Positions 41,042 through 48,394 of a stretch of DNA of 57,997 bases are shown here, in pieces; positions within the stretch are counted from its first letter, which is position 1; each line of letters starts with the position of its first letter. Source of the stretch: Streptomyces sp. NK15101 (lineage in GTDB: Bacteria > Actinomycetota > Actinomycetes > Streptomycetales > Streptomycetaceae); assembly GCF_020400725.1 (NCBI RefSeq), contig NZ_JAINVG010000045.1, positions 1 through 57,997 of the forward strand. The letters are read 5' to 3'. Made by a program: the position numbers and the translations under genes. Below the pieces are notes generated by a model. That model ran no database searches and was not told the DNA's origin. It worked only from the letters and a program-made list of their open reading frames with translations.

Positions 41042-41060
41042 CCCTCCCGCCGGGAGGGGG
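41040..41060. promoter_or_regulatory. Hairpin upstream of pncA
   Basis: CCCCCTCCC-GCC-GGGAGGGGG, a perfect 9-bp stem 50 bp before the pncA start. It could terminate pncB transcription or attenuate pncA. Confidence 0.5.
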
Positions 41061-41109
41061 AAGTCTCTAGGCTCGAAGTCTTCCTCCCGACCCGCTAAGG
41101 ACACCCGCC

Positions 41110-41709
41110 ATGCACCGCGCATTGATCGTTGTGGACGTTCAGAACGACTTCTGCGAGGGCGGCAGCCTCGCGGTGACCGGCGGCGCGGACGTCGCCGCCG
41201 CCATCACCGACCTGGTGGGCCAGACGGCGGGCACCTCCTACCGGCACGTCGTCGCCACCCGCGACCACCACGTCGACCCGGGCGCGCACTTCGCCCCGGC
41301 CGGCGAGGCGCCGGACTACGAGTCCTCCTGGCCGGTGCACTGCGTGGCCGGCACGGAGGGCGTCGGCTTCCACCCGAACTTCGCGCCCGCCGTCGCCAGC
41401 GGGGCGATCGACGCCGTCTTCGACAAGGGGGCGTACGCCGCGGCGTACAGCGGCTTCGAGGGGTACGACGAGAACGGGCAGACGCTCGCGGACTGGCTGC
41501 GCTCGCGGGACGTCACCGAGGTCGACGTGGTCGGCATCGCCACCGACCACTGCGTCCGGGCCACGGCCCTGGACGCGGCCCGGGAGGGCTTCCGCACCCA
41601 CGTCCTGCTCGACCTGACGGCCGGCGTGGCCGAGGAGACCACGGCCCGGGCCCTGGAGGAGCTCCGGACGGCGGGCGTGGAACTGACGGGCAGGCCGGTC
41701 GTCGCGTAG
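41110..41709 (+). CDS. pncA: Nicotinamidase (isochorismatase fold)
   Basis: 199 aa. Hydrolyses nicotinamide to nicotinate, feeding PncB. The catalytic triad is visible: Asp9 (LIVVDVQNDF), Lys in VFDKGAYAAAYSGF near 105, and Cys in GIATDHCVRATALDA near 148. Metal-binding region TRDHHVDPGAHF near 56. Cytoplasmic. Ends in a palindromic stop shared with the convergent gene. Confidence 0.96.
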   Translation: MHRALIVVDVQNDFCEGGSLAVTGGADVAAAITDLVGQTAGTSYRHVVATRDHHVDPGAHFAPAGEAPDYESSWPVHCVAGTEGVGFHPNFAPAVASGAIDAVFDKGAYAAAYSGFEGYDENGQTLADWLRSRDVTEVDVVGIATDHCVRATALDAAREGFRTHVLLDLTAGVAEETTARALEELRTAGVELTGRPVVA

Positions 41710-41718
41710 GCCTACGCG
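41703..41718. other. Perfect palindrome containing both convergent stop codons
   Basis: CGCGTAGGCCTACGCG: read rightwards it supplies the TAG of pncA, read leftwards the TAG of the hypothetical gene at 41712. The two stops share the central palindrome. Confidence 0.9.
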
Positions 41719-42023
41719 GCGGGTTCCCTCGGGAGGGACCGCACGGGATGCCAGAGCTCCTGGGCGGCGCCCGGGGTGGGTCTCCACAGCAGGCCGTCCG
41801 GGTGGTGCAGGACCGCGGTGACCTCGTCCGGGGTGGGCGGCTCCGAGTTGCCGCGGAGGTAGACCGCCCGCAGCCCCAGGTTCCGCAGCCTGGTCAGGGC
41901 GCGGGCGCGGTTGGCGGCGTGGACCAGGAAGCGGACGGTGGCGCCGTCGCCGGCCGGGCTGGGCAGCCCTATGGCGACGACCACGCTGCCTCCCGGCAGC
42001 TTGCAGAACCCTCCGTTGGGCAT
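41712..42023 (-). CDS. Hypothetical protein
   Basis: 103 aa from ATG 42023 with GGGGGAG at good spacing (an upstream ATG at 42056 adds 11 residues). Alpha/beta-looking: VVVAIGLPSPAGDGATVRFLVHAANRARALTRLRNLGLRAVYLRG (split VVVAIGLPSPAG, ARALTRLRNLGLRAVYLRG) then PPTPDEVTAVLHHPDGLLW. No family recognised. Convergent with pncA; upstream is the M6 protease gene in the same direction behind a terminator. Confidence 0.8.
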   Translation of the reverse strand: MPNGGFCKLPGGSVVVAIGLPSPAGDGATVRFLVHAANRARALTRLRNLGLRAVYLRGNSEPPTPDEVTAVLHHPDGLLWRPTPGAAQELWHPVRSLPREPAA

Positions 42024-42086
42024 GCGGAACCACTCCCCCCGTGGATCGGATGTCAATAAGAACAGCGGTCAGACGCACCTAAACAC

Positions 42087-42122
42087 GATCGGCCGCCGCC
42101 CGCTAGAGGGCGACGGCCGATC
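42087..42122 (-). terminator. Terminator of the M6 protease gene
   Basis: GATCGGCCG and CGGCCGATC enclose a second stem CGCCC/GGGCG around loop GCTAGA; downstream on the minus strand comes GTGTTTAGG. Confidence 0.8.
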
Positions 42123-42147
42123 ATGCTTTGACCTGCGGTTTTACAAA

Positions 42148-44556
42148 TTAATTGGTCGAGGGGCCGACCTGAACCGTGATCGTCTGGCCATCCTTCGGCT
42201 CCTTGACGACCTGGATCTTGGTGTTGGTGTCAGTTACCTGGACACCGGCGCGCGGGGTCTCGGCGAACCAGTAGACGCCCTTGCGGTCGTCGAAGGTCGG
42301 GTTGCCGGCCTGCGACGGGACCCAGGTGGCGACGCCCTTGTTGTGCAGCTGGAAGCCGTCCGTGCGGGAGATGCTGAACGGCGAGTCGTAGGCCTGGATG
42401 CGGTTGCGCATCAGCGTGCCGTCGGACCACTTCAGCGGGCTCGGGTGGGCGTCGATCGGGAGGACGCGGCCCACGCCCGGGTGCTTGGAGGTGTTGTTGT
42501 CCTTCTGGGACAGGTCCCACTTCCAGATGAGCAGACCGTTCTGGTACGGGTAGTGCTCGACCCAGCTCGCCTTGTCACCCGTGAAACCGAAGTTGTACGG
42601 GCCGACCTTGAGGGTCTTGTCGTACGAGACGTACTGGCGGTTCTCCGCGATGTAGTACTGCTCGTACTCCTTGCTGAAGCCCTTCGCGATCCGCGAGAAG
42701 CCCTTGGCGACCCAGCCGTTGTCACCGTTCTCGGCACCGTCCGAGAAGACGGCGGCACCGTCGGCGGTCAGCGTGATGGCGTCGGCGGTGAAGCCCTTGC
42801 CGCCCGCGCCGCCGTCCGTCTGGTAGCGGAAGCGGAGGTCGAACTTCTTGCCCGCGTAGGCACCGAGGTCGTACGACAGCTTCTTGTACGCGCCGGAGAC
42901 GTCGGTCAGCGACGGAGCGCCGCTCGCGTCGCGCGGCAGGGCCACCCCGTCGGCGGTGCCGTCGAGGGCGGTCCAGTTGGCGCCGCCGTCGGTGGACACC
43001 TCGGTGTAGAGGAAGTCGTAGCCCTTCTCGATGTCCCACCAGCCCTGGAGGTCCAGGGAGGCCGAGGACTTGCCCGTCAGGTCGACGGAACGCGTGAGGG
43101 TGTTCTTGAGGTCGTCACCCATGTTGCTCCACCACTGGCTGGCGCCTTCGGCGGGGGCCACGACATCGGTGGTGACGGACTTCTTCGGCAGCTCGACGAC
43201 GAGCGCCTGCGGGTTCTTGGTGTTGTACTCCGAGACGCCCAGCTTGTGGGTGGTCTTGGTGCCACGCTGCCAGTCGTTGACCTTGGCGTAGTTCAGCCAG
43301 CCGAGCTGGAGCTTGTCCCAGGCGGTCATGTCGCCGGGCAGGTCGCCGATGGCGTCCTTGCCCTGGCCGAGCCAGGAGCCGGAGGACATGAGCGTCCAGA
43401 ACCCGGTGGAGTTCTCGCCGCCCGAGGTGTCGTAGTGGTCCGGCAGACCGAGGTCGTGGCCGTACTCGTGCGCGAAGACGCCGAGGCCGCCGTTCTCCGG
43501 CTGCATCGTGTAGTCGCCGACCCACATGCCGGTGTCACCGATCGGGGTGCCGCCGGCCTTGTTGTTCGAGGGGCCGGTCTTGCCCGCGTCGGTGCCGTAG
43601 GCGTACCAGCGGTGGGCCCACAGGGCGTCCTCGCCCTCGGCGCCACCGCCGGCCGACTCGTCCTCGCCCGCGTGCACGAGCTGGAAGTGGTCGATGTAGC
43701 CGTCGGGCTCGTTGAAGTTGCCGTCGCCGTCGAAGTCGTAACGGTCCCACTGGTCGTACGTGGCCAGCTGGGCCTTGATCTGAGCGTCGGTCTGGCCCTT
43801 GGCCTTCTGGTCGGCGACCCAGGCGTTGAGGCCGTCGCGGACCGTGTCCCAGACGTTGTTGCAGTTGTGGTCGCCGCACCAGTTCGAGCCGTAACGGGCC
43901 TCGTTGTACGGGACCTTGACCCAGTCGGAGACCGTGCCGTCGACCGAGTAGCGACCGGACGAGGTCCGCTCGTAGTAGGTCTTCAGGGACTCCTTGGGCT
44001 TGCCGTCGGCGTCCTTGCCCGTACCGAAGTACAGGTCCTGGAAGTGCTGCCGGTCGTAGTCCGCCTGCCAGGCCGTGGAGTTGTCGTTCGCACGGTCCGG
44101 CTGGGCTATGGAGTTGTGCAGCGGGCCGGGCGTGCCGCCGTACTTCGGCTTGAGCTCCGACGTCTCGTCGTCCTCGCGGTCGACGAGGGTGGTGTTGTCG
44201 ACCTGGTCGCCGAACTCGACGAGGATCGTGAAGATCTTGTCGGTCTTCTCGCGGGCCAGCTCGACGTACTTCTTGCTGCCGAGCTTGACGACCTGAGAGC
44301 CGCCCCGCTTCTCGACCTTGGCGTCACCGTTCAGCACCTGCTCCAGGGCAGCCTTGCGCTGCTGCTCCTGCCTGGCGCTGAAGGGGCCTTCGAGGTCGTG
44401 GTCGACCGCCGTCTTGTCGACGGTCTGGATGCCGGCCGGCGTCACGCTGTCGTGGTTCTCGGCCCAGGCGGTGGTGAAGGTCGAGGCGGTGGCAGCGGTG
44501 GCCGCGAGCGCCACGACGACTGCGGACGCTCTGATCGCCCGTCGTCTGTTGGTCAC
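42148..44556 (-). CDS. Secreted immune inhibitor A-like M6 metalloprotease
   Basis: 802 aa from GTG 44556 with GGAGGA upstream; the longer reading frame lacks a start context. Signal peptide residues about 1-30 (RRRAIRASAVVVALAATAATAS), then a prodomain to about 100, and a catalytic domain with zinc motif HEYGHDLGLPDHYD near 361. A C-terminal beta-sandwich / MAM-like region (from about 460: LDLQGWWDIEKGYDFLYTEV) likely mediates substrate or wall binding. Exported zinc endopeptidase, probably digesting extracellular protein. It has its own terminator and a long promoter region. Confidence 0.94.
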   Translation of the reverse strand: MTNRRRAIRASAVVVALAATAATASTFTTAWAENHDSVTPAGIQTVDKTAVDHDLEGPFSARQEQQRKAALEQVLNGDAKVEKRGGSQVVKLGSKKYVELAREKTDKIFTILVEFGDQVDNTTLVDREDDETSELKPKYGGTPGPLHNSIAQPDRANDNSTAWQADYDRQHFQDLYFGTGKDADGKPKESLKTYYERTSSGRYSVDGTVSDWVKVPYNEARYGSNWCGDHNCNNVWDTVRDGLNAWVADQKAKGQTDAQIKAQLATYDQWDRYDFDGDGNFNEPDGYIDHFQLVHAGEDESAGGGAEGEDALWAHRWYAYGTDAGKTGPSNNKAGGTPIGDTGMWVGDYTMQPENGGLGVFAHEYGHDLGLPDHYDTSGGENSTGFWTLMSSGSWLGQGKDAIGDLPGDMTAWDKLQLGWLNYAKVNDWQRGTKTTHKLGVSEYNTKNPQALVVELPKKSVTTDVVAPAEGASQWWSNMGDDLKNTLTRSVDLTGKSSASLDLQGWWDIEKGYDFLYTEVSTDGGANWTALDGTADGVALPRDASGAPSLTDVSGAYKKLSYDLGAYAGKKFDLRFRYQTDGGAGGKGFTADAITLTADGAAVFSDGAENGDNGWVAKGFSRIAKGFSKEYEQYYIAENRQYVSYDKTLKVGPYNFGFTGDKASWVEHYPYQNGLLIWKWDLSQKDNNTSKHPGVGRVLPIDAHPSPLKWSDGTLMRNRIQAYDSPFSISRTDGFQLHNKGVATWVPSQAGNPTFDDRKGVYWFAETPRAGVQVTDTNTKIQVVKEPKDGQTITVQVGPSTN

Positions 44557-44885
44557 TTGATGTTGTCCTCCCCGGCGCCCGCGCCGACGGACCGAAGGTG
44601 GGGTGTCCGTCCGGCGGGGTCGCGCGTCACAAGTGACGACATTCGACCGGAGTGGGACGAGAAAAGACAGATCTTGACTTGAACGGGTCAACTGCACTAT
44701 GCAGGACTCGTTTTCCGATTATCGAACACCCAGTGGGCGCATCGTTGAGGAAGATTGACGATTCCGTGATCCCGTGCGCCCCCCGTGCACCGCCACCGTG
44801 GGTAAGGTCACGCTTACCTGTCACACCCTCCGGGCATCCACCGTCGTAGAGTCGAACCGCGAAGCCTGGAGGGACGGTACCCGTC
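44557..44885. other. Divergent promoter region of M6 protease and small membrane protein genes
   Basis: Contains an imperfect inverted repeat TTGACTTGAACGGGTCAA (44674-44691) that on the minus strand supplies a TTGACC -35-like box for the protease, and a candidate iron box at 44805-44819. No gene. Confidence 0.5.
44805..44819. promoter_or_regulatory. Candidate DmdR/DtxR iron box
   Basis: AGGTCACGCTTACCT, palindromic AGGT...ACCT; on the minus strand it reads AGGTAAGCGTGACCT, matching 11 of 15 positions of the iron-box core AGGTTAGGCTAACCT. It is 67 bp upstream of the small membrane protein start at 44886. Weak evidence. Confidence 0.35.
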
Positions 44886-45143
44886 ATGCAGCGTCCGAAC
44901 GCCGCACAAATCACCTACGGTTCGGCCACCGTCGTCCTCGCGACCGTCGCCCTGCTGCTGCTCTCCGGCACGACGACGACCCTGGGCGTCGCGGTGATCT
45001 GCGCCGCCGGCCTGCTGCTCGGCGCCCTCGTGGCCGTGACGATGCCGGTGCGCGAGCGGCCCGTCAACACCCCCGCGACAGAAGGGATCCGGGTGCCGGC
45101 CGAGCGCGTGGGCGCGGGGGCCGATACCCGGATCGGTTCGTGA
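44886..45143 (+). CDS. Small hypothetical membrane protein
   Basis: 85 aa from ATG 44886 with GGAGGGAC upstream. Two hydrophobic segments (residues 12-29 and 33-52) form a helical hairpin, followed by a soluble, Arg/Glu-rich tail. No family recognised. A divergent neighbour of the secreted protease; a tandem repeat lies directly after its stop. Confidence 0.7.
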   Translation: MQRPNAAQITYGSATVVLATVALLLLSGTTTTLGVAVICAAGLLLGALVAVTMPVRERPVNTPATEGIRVPAERVGAGADTRIGS

Positions 45144-45145
45144 CG

Positions 45146-45240
45146 CTTCGTCCGTGTCGCCGAGGGCGATTCGTCCTTTTCCGAAGACGATTCGTCCGCC
45201 TCTGAGTGCGATTCGTCCGTCTCTGAGGACACTTCGTCCG
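45146..45240. repeat. 21-23 bp tandem repeat between convergent genes
   Basis: Five copies of a unit containing TTCGTCC at 45147, 45170, 45191, 45212 and 45233 (last four with an exact 21-bp period). On the minus strand it encodes heptads such as SETDESH-SEADESS-SEKDESP in a frame other than that of the RDD gene. Confidence 0.88.
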
Positions 45241-45242
45241 TA

Positions 45243-45968
45243 TCACTGAGGGACGGTGACGACGACCGTCTTCGCCGCCTTGTCGTGCAGACCCTGCTTG
45301 TACGGCTTGTCGACCACGATCAGGATCAGGATCAGCAGCGGCCACAGACAGGCGCAGCAGATCAGGGCGGGCAGCCAGAGCACGACGGCGCGCAAGAGCG
45401 ACTGGCTCATCGGCGGCGTCGTCCCGTCGTTGAGCATCGCGACCCGCAGCTTCATCAGCTTCTTGCCGATGGTCTGGCCGTTCCTGGCCGTCAGCACGGT
45501 GTCGTACGCGACGTACGCGACGATCGTGATGAGCTGGAAGACGAGCTGGCTGCCGCCGTTGAGGCTGTTGACCGTGTCCCCGAAGTCGCTGCCGTCCCGG
45601 GTCGCCCGCTGGTAGATGTCGAAGGGGATGCCGATGATCGCGAGCGGCACCGCGATGATCACCCAGTCGATCAGCCGGGCGAGGACGCGCCGGCCGGTGT
45701 CCGCGAGCGGCGGCATCCCGGAGAGCGGATCGTTTCCGCCGTAACCGCCTCCGTATCCACCGCCGTACGGAGGCGGGGGCATGTTGTCGTACGGCGAGCC
45801 GCCGCCGTACGGGGAGTCGTACGGGCTCCCCGGCGGCGGGCCGCCCGGCGGAGGTCCTCCGGGGGGCGGCCCCGACGGCGGCGGCCCTCCCGGCGGCGGC
45901 TCCGGAGGCCTCTTGCTGAAGGGGTCGTCCTCGGGCGGCTGGCCGGGCGGCGGCTGGTCGGTGCTCAT
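45243..45968 (-). CDS. RDD family membrane protein
   Basis: 241 aa. The first about 85 residues are a Pro/Gly-rich disordered tail (PPPGGPPPG and YGGGY repeats). The RDD domain follows with the founding arginine in LARLIDWVIIAVPLAIIG (about residue 100), three membrane segments, and KKLMKLRVAMLNDG near 160. RDD proteins are possible ion antiporters or membrane scaffolds in Actinobacteria. 68 bp from another RDD gene upstream in the same direction, probably one operon. The tandem repeat lies immediately past its TGA. Confidence 0.9.
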   Translation of the reverse strand: MSTDQPPPGQPPEDDPFSKRPPEPPPGGPPPSGPPPGGPPPGGPPPGSPYDSPYGGGSPYDNMPPPPYGGGYGGGYGGNDPLSGMPPLADTGRRVLARLIDWVIIAVPLAIIGIPFDIYQRATRDGSDFGDTVNSLNGGSQLVFQLITIVAYVAYDTVLTARNGQTIGKKLMKLRVAMLNDGTTPPMSQSLLRAVVLWLPALICCACLWPLLILILIVVDKPYKQGLHDKAAKTVVVTVPQ

Positions 45969-46036
45969 GGGGGCAGTGCATCCCGGGCGGGGCGGCCCCG
46001 CAAGGAATCACCGCCCGTTCGGGGGACGGCGCCCGC

Positions 46037-47560
46037 TCAGCGCGCGACGAAGGTGCGGGCCGCCTTGTCGTGCCAGCACTGGCGCCAGGGACGGTCGAAG
46101 AGGCACCACAGGACGTTGAGGACCCCGATGACCAGGAGCCCCAGGACGCTGTAGACGAGCCAGCGGCGGAGCGCCTTCCCGAACGTCGGCGGCTCGTGCG
46201 CCTCGATGTCCCGCACCTCGATCCCGCACAGCTTCTTGCCCAGGGTGCGGCCCCACTTGGCGGTGGGCAGCGCCTCGTACAGGACGCCGAGGACGAACAG
46301 CGAGGCGAGCGCGATGCCGAACTGGACGGAGGTCGTGGAGTCGAGCAGCCAGACCTGGACGGTGGTGCCGGACTGCCTGGCCGCCTCGATCTTGCCCTCG
46401 ATGTGGTCGACGGCCGCGGTCACGAAGGGCACGGAGGCCGCGCCCACCAGGGCGCCCAGGACGACGCTGTCGATCAGCCGGGCGACCAGCCGCCTGCCGA
46501 GCCCGGCGGGACGTGCGGCGGCCTGCGCCCGGGCCGCCTGCTGGAACACGTCTTCGACGGGCGGCTTCCAGGGCACGACGGGCTGCTGCTCTTGGGGCTG
46601 GACCTGGGCCTGGGGGTGGGGCTGCTGGGCCCAGGAGGGGGTGGAGGGCGTCGCCGGTGCGGGGACGGGCGTCTGGACCGGGGCGGGGGCGGGAGCCGGG
46701 GCGGGGGCGGGGGCCGACTGGGGCTGGGGAGCCGGGGCCGGGGCCGGCTGGGGGGTCGGGGAGGGCGTCGGGATCGGGGTGACCGGCATGCCTCCGAGGC
46801 GCGCCGCTCCCCCGGTCGCCCGGGGGTCCTGGGCGGGCGCCGGGGCGGCGGGGGAAGTGGGTGCCGGGGCGGCGGACGCCGGAGCGGCGGACCGCTCCTC
46901 CTCCGGCTCGCTCGCGCCCGCGACCGGCCACTCCGCCGGGGTGCGCGGGTCGGGCGTGCGGGGCGCGCCCCAGGAGACCTTCTGGTCGCGGTCGCCGCCG
47001 AAGCCGGTCTGGCGGGAGGAGTCCGCCTGCCAGGCCGACGCGGGCTCCGGCGCGAGCGGCTCCTCGTCGAGGAAGACGGGCCCGGTCTCCTCCACCGCGG
47101 GTACGGGGGCGGGCGCAGGGGCGGGCGCGGAGGCGGGGGGCTGCGCCTGGGCCGGCACGTGCGCGGGGGCCTGCACCTGCGCGGGGGCCTGCACCTGCGC
47201 GGGGGCCTGCACCCGCGTGGGAGCCGCGGCGGGCGCGGCCGACTGCGCGGGCGCCGTCGACTGGGCAGGGGTGGCGGACTGTGCGGGCGCGGCCGAGTGA
47301 GCCGCCGCGGCCGGATGGGCGGACTGTGCGGGCGCCGGCGTCACCGCCGGGGCCGGGGCCGGGCCGGAGGCCAGGATCGGACCGGCCGGGATCGCCGCGG
47401 CGGGCGGATGCGGCGGAACCTCGCCGTCCGCGGGGGCGGGCCGGCTCGTGCCGGGCACCCACGCGCCCCCGTTCCAGTACCGGATGTATCCGGGAATGGA
47501 CGGGTCCGGGTAGTACCCCGCCTGCGGTACCTCTCCGCCGCCTCCAGGAGGAGTAGCCAC
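46037..47560 (-). CDS. DUF2510-RDD family membrane protein
   Basis: 507 aa. The N-terminal DUF2510 motif GYYPDPSIPGYIRYWNGGAW (residues about 15-34) is a short Trp/Tyr-rich domain common in actinobacteria. A disordered Pro/Ala/Gln-rich region (50-340) has QAPAQV and PAPAPAP repeats. A C-terminal RDD domain begins with RRLVARLIDSVVLGALVGAA near 360, and ends WHDKAARTFVAR. Membrane-bound. Paired with another RDD gene. The low-complexity region is conserved only in composition. Confidence 0.9.
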   Translation of the reverse strand: MATPPGGGGEVPQAGYYPDPSIPGYIRYWNGGAWVPGTSRPAPADGEVPPHPPAAAIPAGPILASGPAPAPAVTPAPAQSAHPAAAAHSAAPAQSATPAQSTAPAQSAAPAAAPTRVQAPAQVQAPAQVQAPAHVPAQAQPPASAPAPAPAPVPAVEETGPVFLDEEPLAPEPASAWQADSSRQTGFGGDRDQKVSWGAPRTPDPRTPAEWPVAGASEPEEERSAAPASAAPAPTSPAAPAPAQDPRATGGAARLGGMPVTPIPTPSPTPQPAPAPAPQPQSAPAPAPAPAPAPVQTPVPAPATPSTPSWAQQPHPQAQVQPQEQQPVVPWKPPVEDVFQQAARAQAAARPAGLGRRLVARLIDSVVLGALVGAASVPFVTAAVDHIEGKIEAARQSGTTVQVWLLDSTTSVQFGIALASLFVLGVLYEALPTAKWGRTLGKKLCGIEVRDIEAHEPPTFGKALRRWLVYSVLGLLVIGVLNVLWCLFDRPWRQCWHDKAARTFVAR

Positions 47561-47871
47561 TGCCCCGACTCCGTTCAGTCACAACGCCTTTGATCCGCAC
47601 GGCCGCGCGCCGGGCGTGCCGCACCCAAGGAGGACAGTAACGAAGAACGTCCCCGAGGAAACAAAGAGCCCACGAGAAAGCCCGCCTTCGAGGGGGACGC
47701 GCACCGGAACCGATCACTCCCCGTGATGTTCGGGCCGTTGCATCCTGCCCGGAAGGCCCCCGGAAAAACTTCCCGAAAAAAACTTCCCGAAGTCGCGTAA
47801 TGAACCGCAACCGCCCCGCTCTCTCCAGGTGAAGGCCCGCCCGGGGCCCGCCGACGAGAAGGAGCACGGCC
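47561..47871. other. Divergent promoter region of RDD operon and ssgG
   Basis: Holds a 14-bp exact tandem duplication AAAAACTTCCCGAA at 47764-47777 and 47778-47791, about 80 bp before the ssgG start, in an A-rich stretch that stands out from the surroundings. No gene. A candidate developmental regulatory element. Confidence 0.6.
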
Positions 47872-48363
47872 ATGCAGAACACCGACAACACCACCGTCGA
47901 GCGCGAGCTGGAGCTGAAGCTGGTGCTCTCCCCCGAGCGCTCCGTCCCCGTCCCCGCCCGGCTCGCCTACCGGACCGACGACCCGTACGCCGTCCACGTC
48001 ACCTTCCACGTCGGCACGGACCACCCGGTCAACTGGACCTTCGCGCGCGAGCTGCTCGTCGAGGGCGTCTTCCGGGCCTGCGGCCACGGCGACGTCCGCA
48101 TCTGGCCCACGAAGGTCGAGGGCCGCAGCGTCATCCTGATGGCCCTCTCCTCCCCCGACGGCGACGCCCTGCTCGAAGCCCCGTCCGCACAGGTGTCCGC
48201 GTGGCTGGAGCGGACCCTGCGCACGGTGCCGCCGGGCACCGAGTCCGAGCGGCTCGGCATCGACGACGGGCTCGCGGAGCTCCTGGCGACCACCGTGATC
48301 GCCGACGAGCTGTGGCTGCGCGACCCGTGGCCGTCGGACGAGTCCCAGGACGGCGAACTGTGA
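47872..48363 (+). CDS. ssgG: SsgA-like sporulation-specific cell division protein
   Basis: 163 aa from ATG 47872 with AAGGAG upstream. The SALP family signature is visible: PVPARLAYRTDDPYAVHVTFH, VNWTFARELLVEGVFRACGHGDVRIWP (split VNWTFARELL, GDVRIWP), and LLEAPSAQVSAWLERT with the conserved C-terminal region. SALPs guide septum placement and peptidoglycan during sporulation. Position upstream of a GlcD-like oxidase and hppD matches SsgG in S. coelicolor, whose mutants skip septa; the assignment as SsgG, not another SALP, rests on synteny. Confidence 0.88.
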   Translation: MQNTDNTTVERELELKLVLSPERSVPVPARLAYRTDDPYAVHVTFHVGTDHPVNWTFARELLVEGVFRACGHGDVRIWPTKVEGRSVILMALSSPDGDALLEAPSAQVSAWLERTLRTVPPGTESERLGIDDGLAELLATTVIADELWLRDPWPSDESQDGEL

Positions 48364-48394
48364 CCCCGCGCGCGTACGCGTGGATCCGGTGGAT

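Noticed and set aside
41911..44682. 923-codon open frame on the plus strand over the M6 protease
   Set aside because: Val/Gly/Asp-rich shadow of the protease gene, which has clear catalytic motifs and a signal peptide.
44674..44691. Promoter TTGACT...TATGCA for a plus-strand gene
   Set aside because: Spacing is acceptable, but the same palindrome also gives a minus-strand -35 for the protease and no transcript is known; left as part of the intergenic description.
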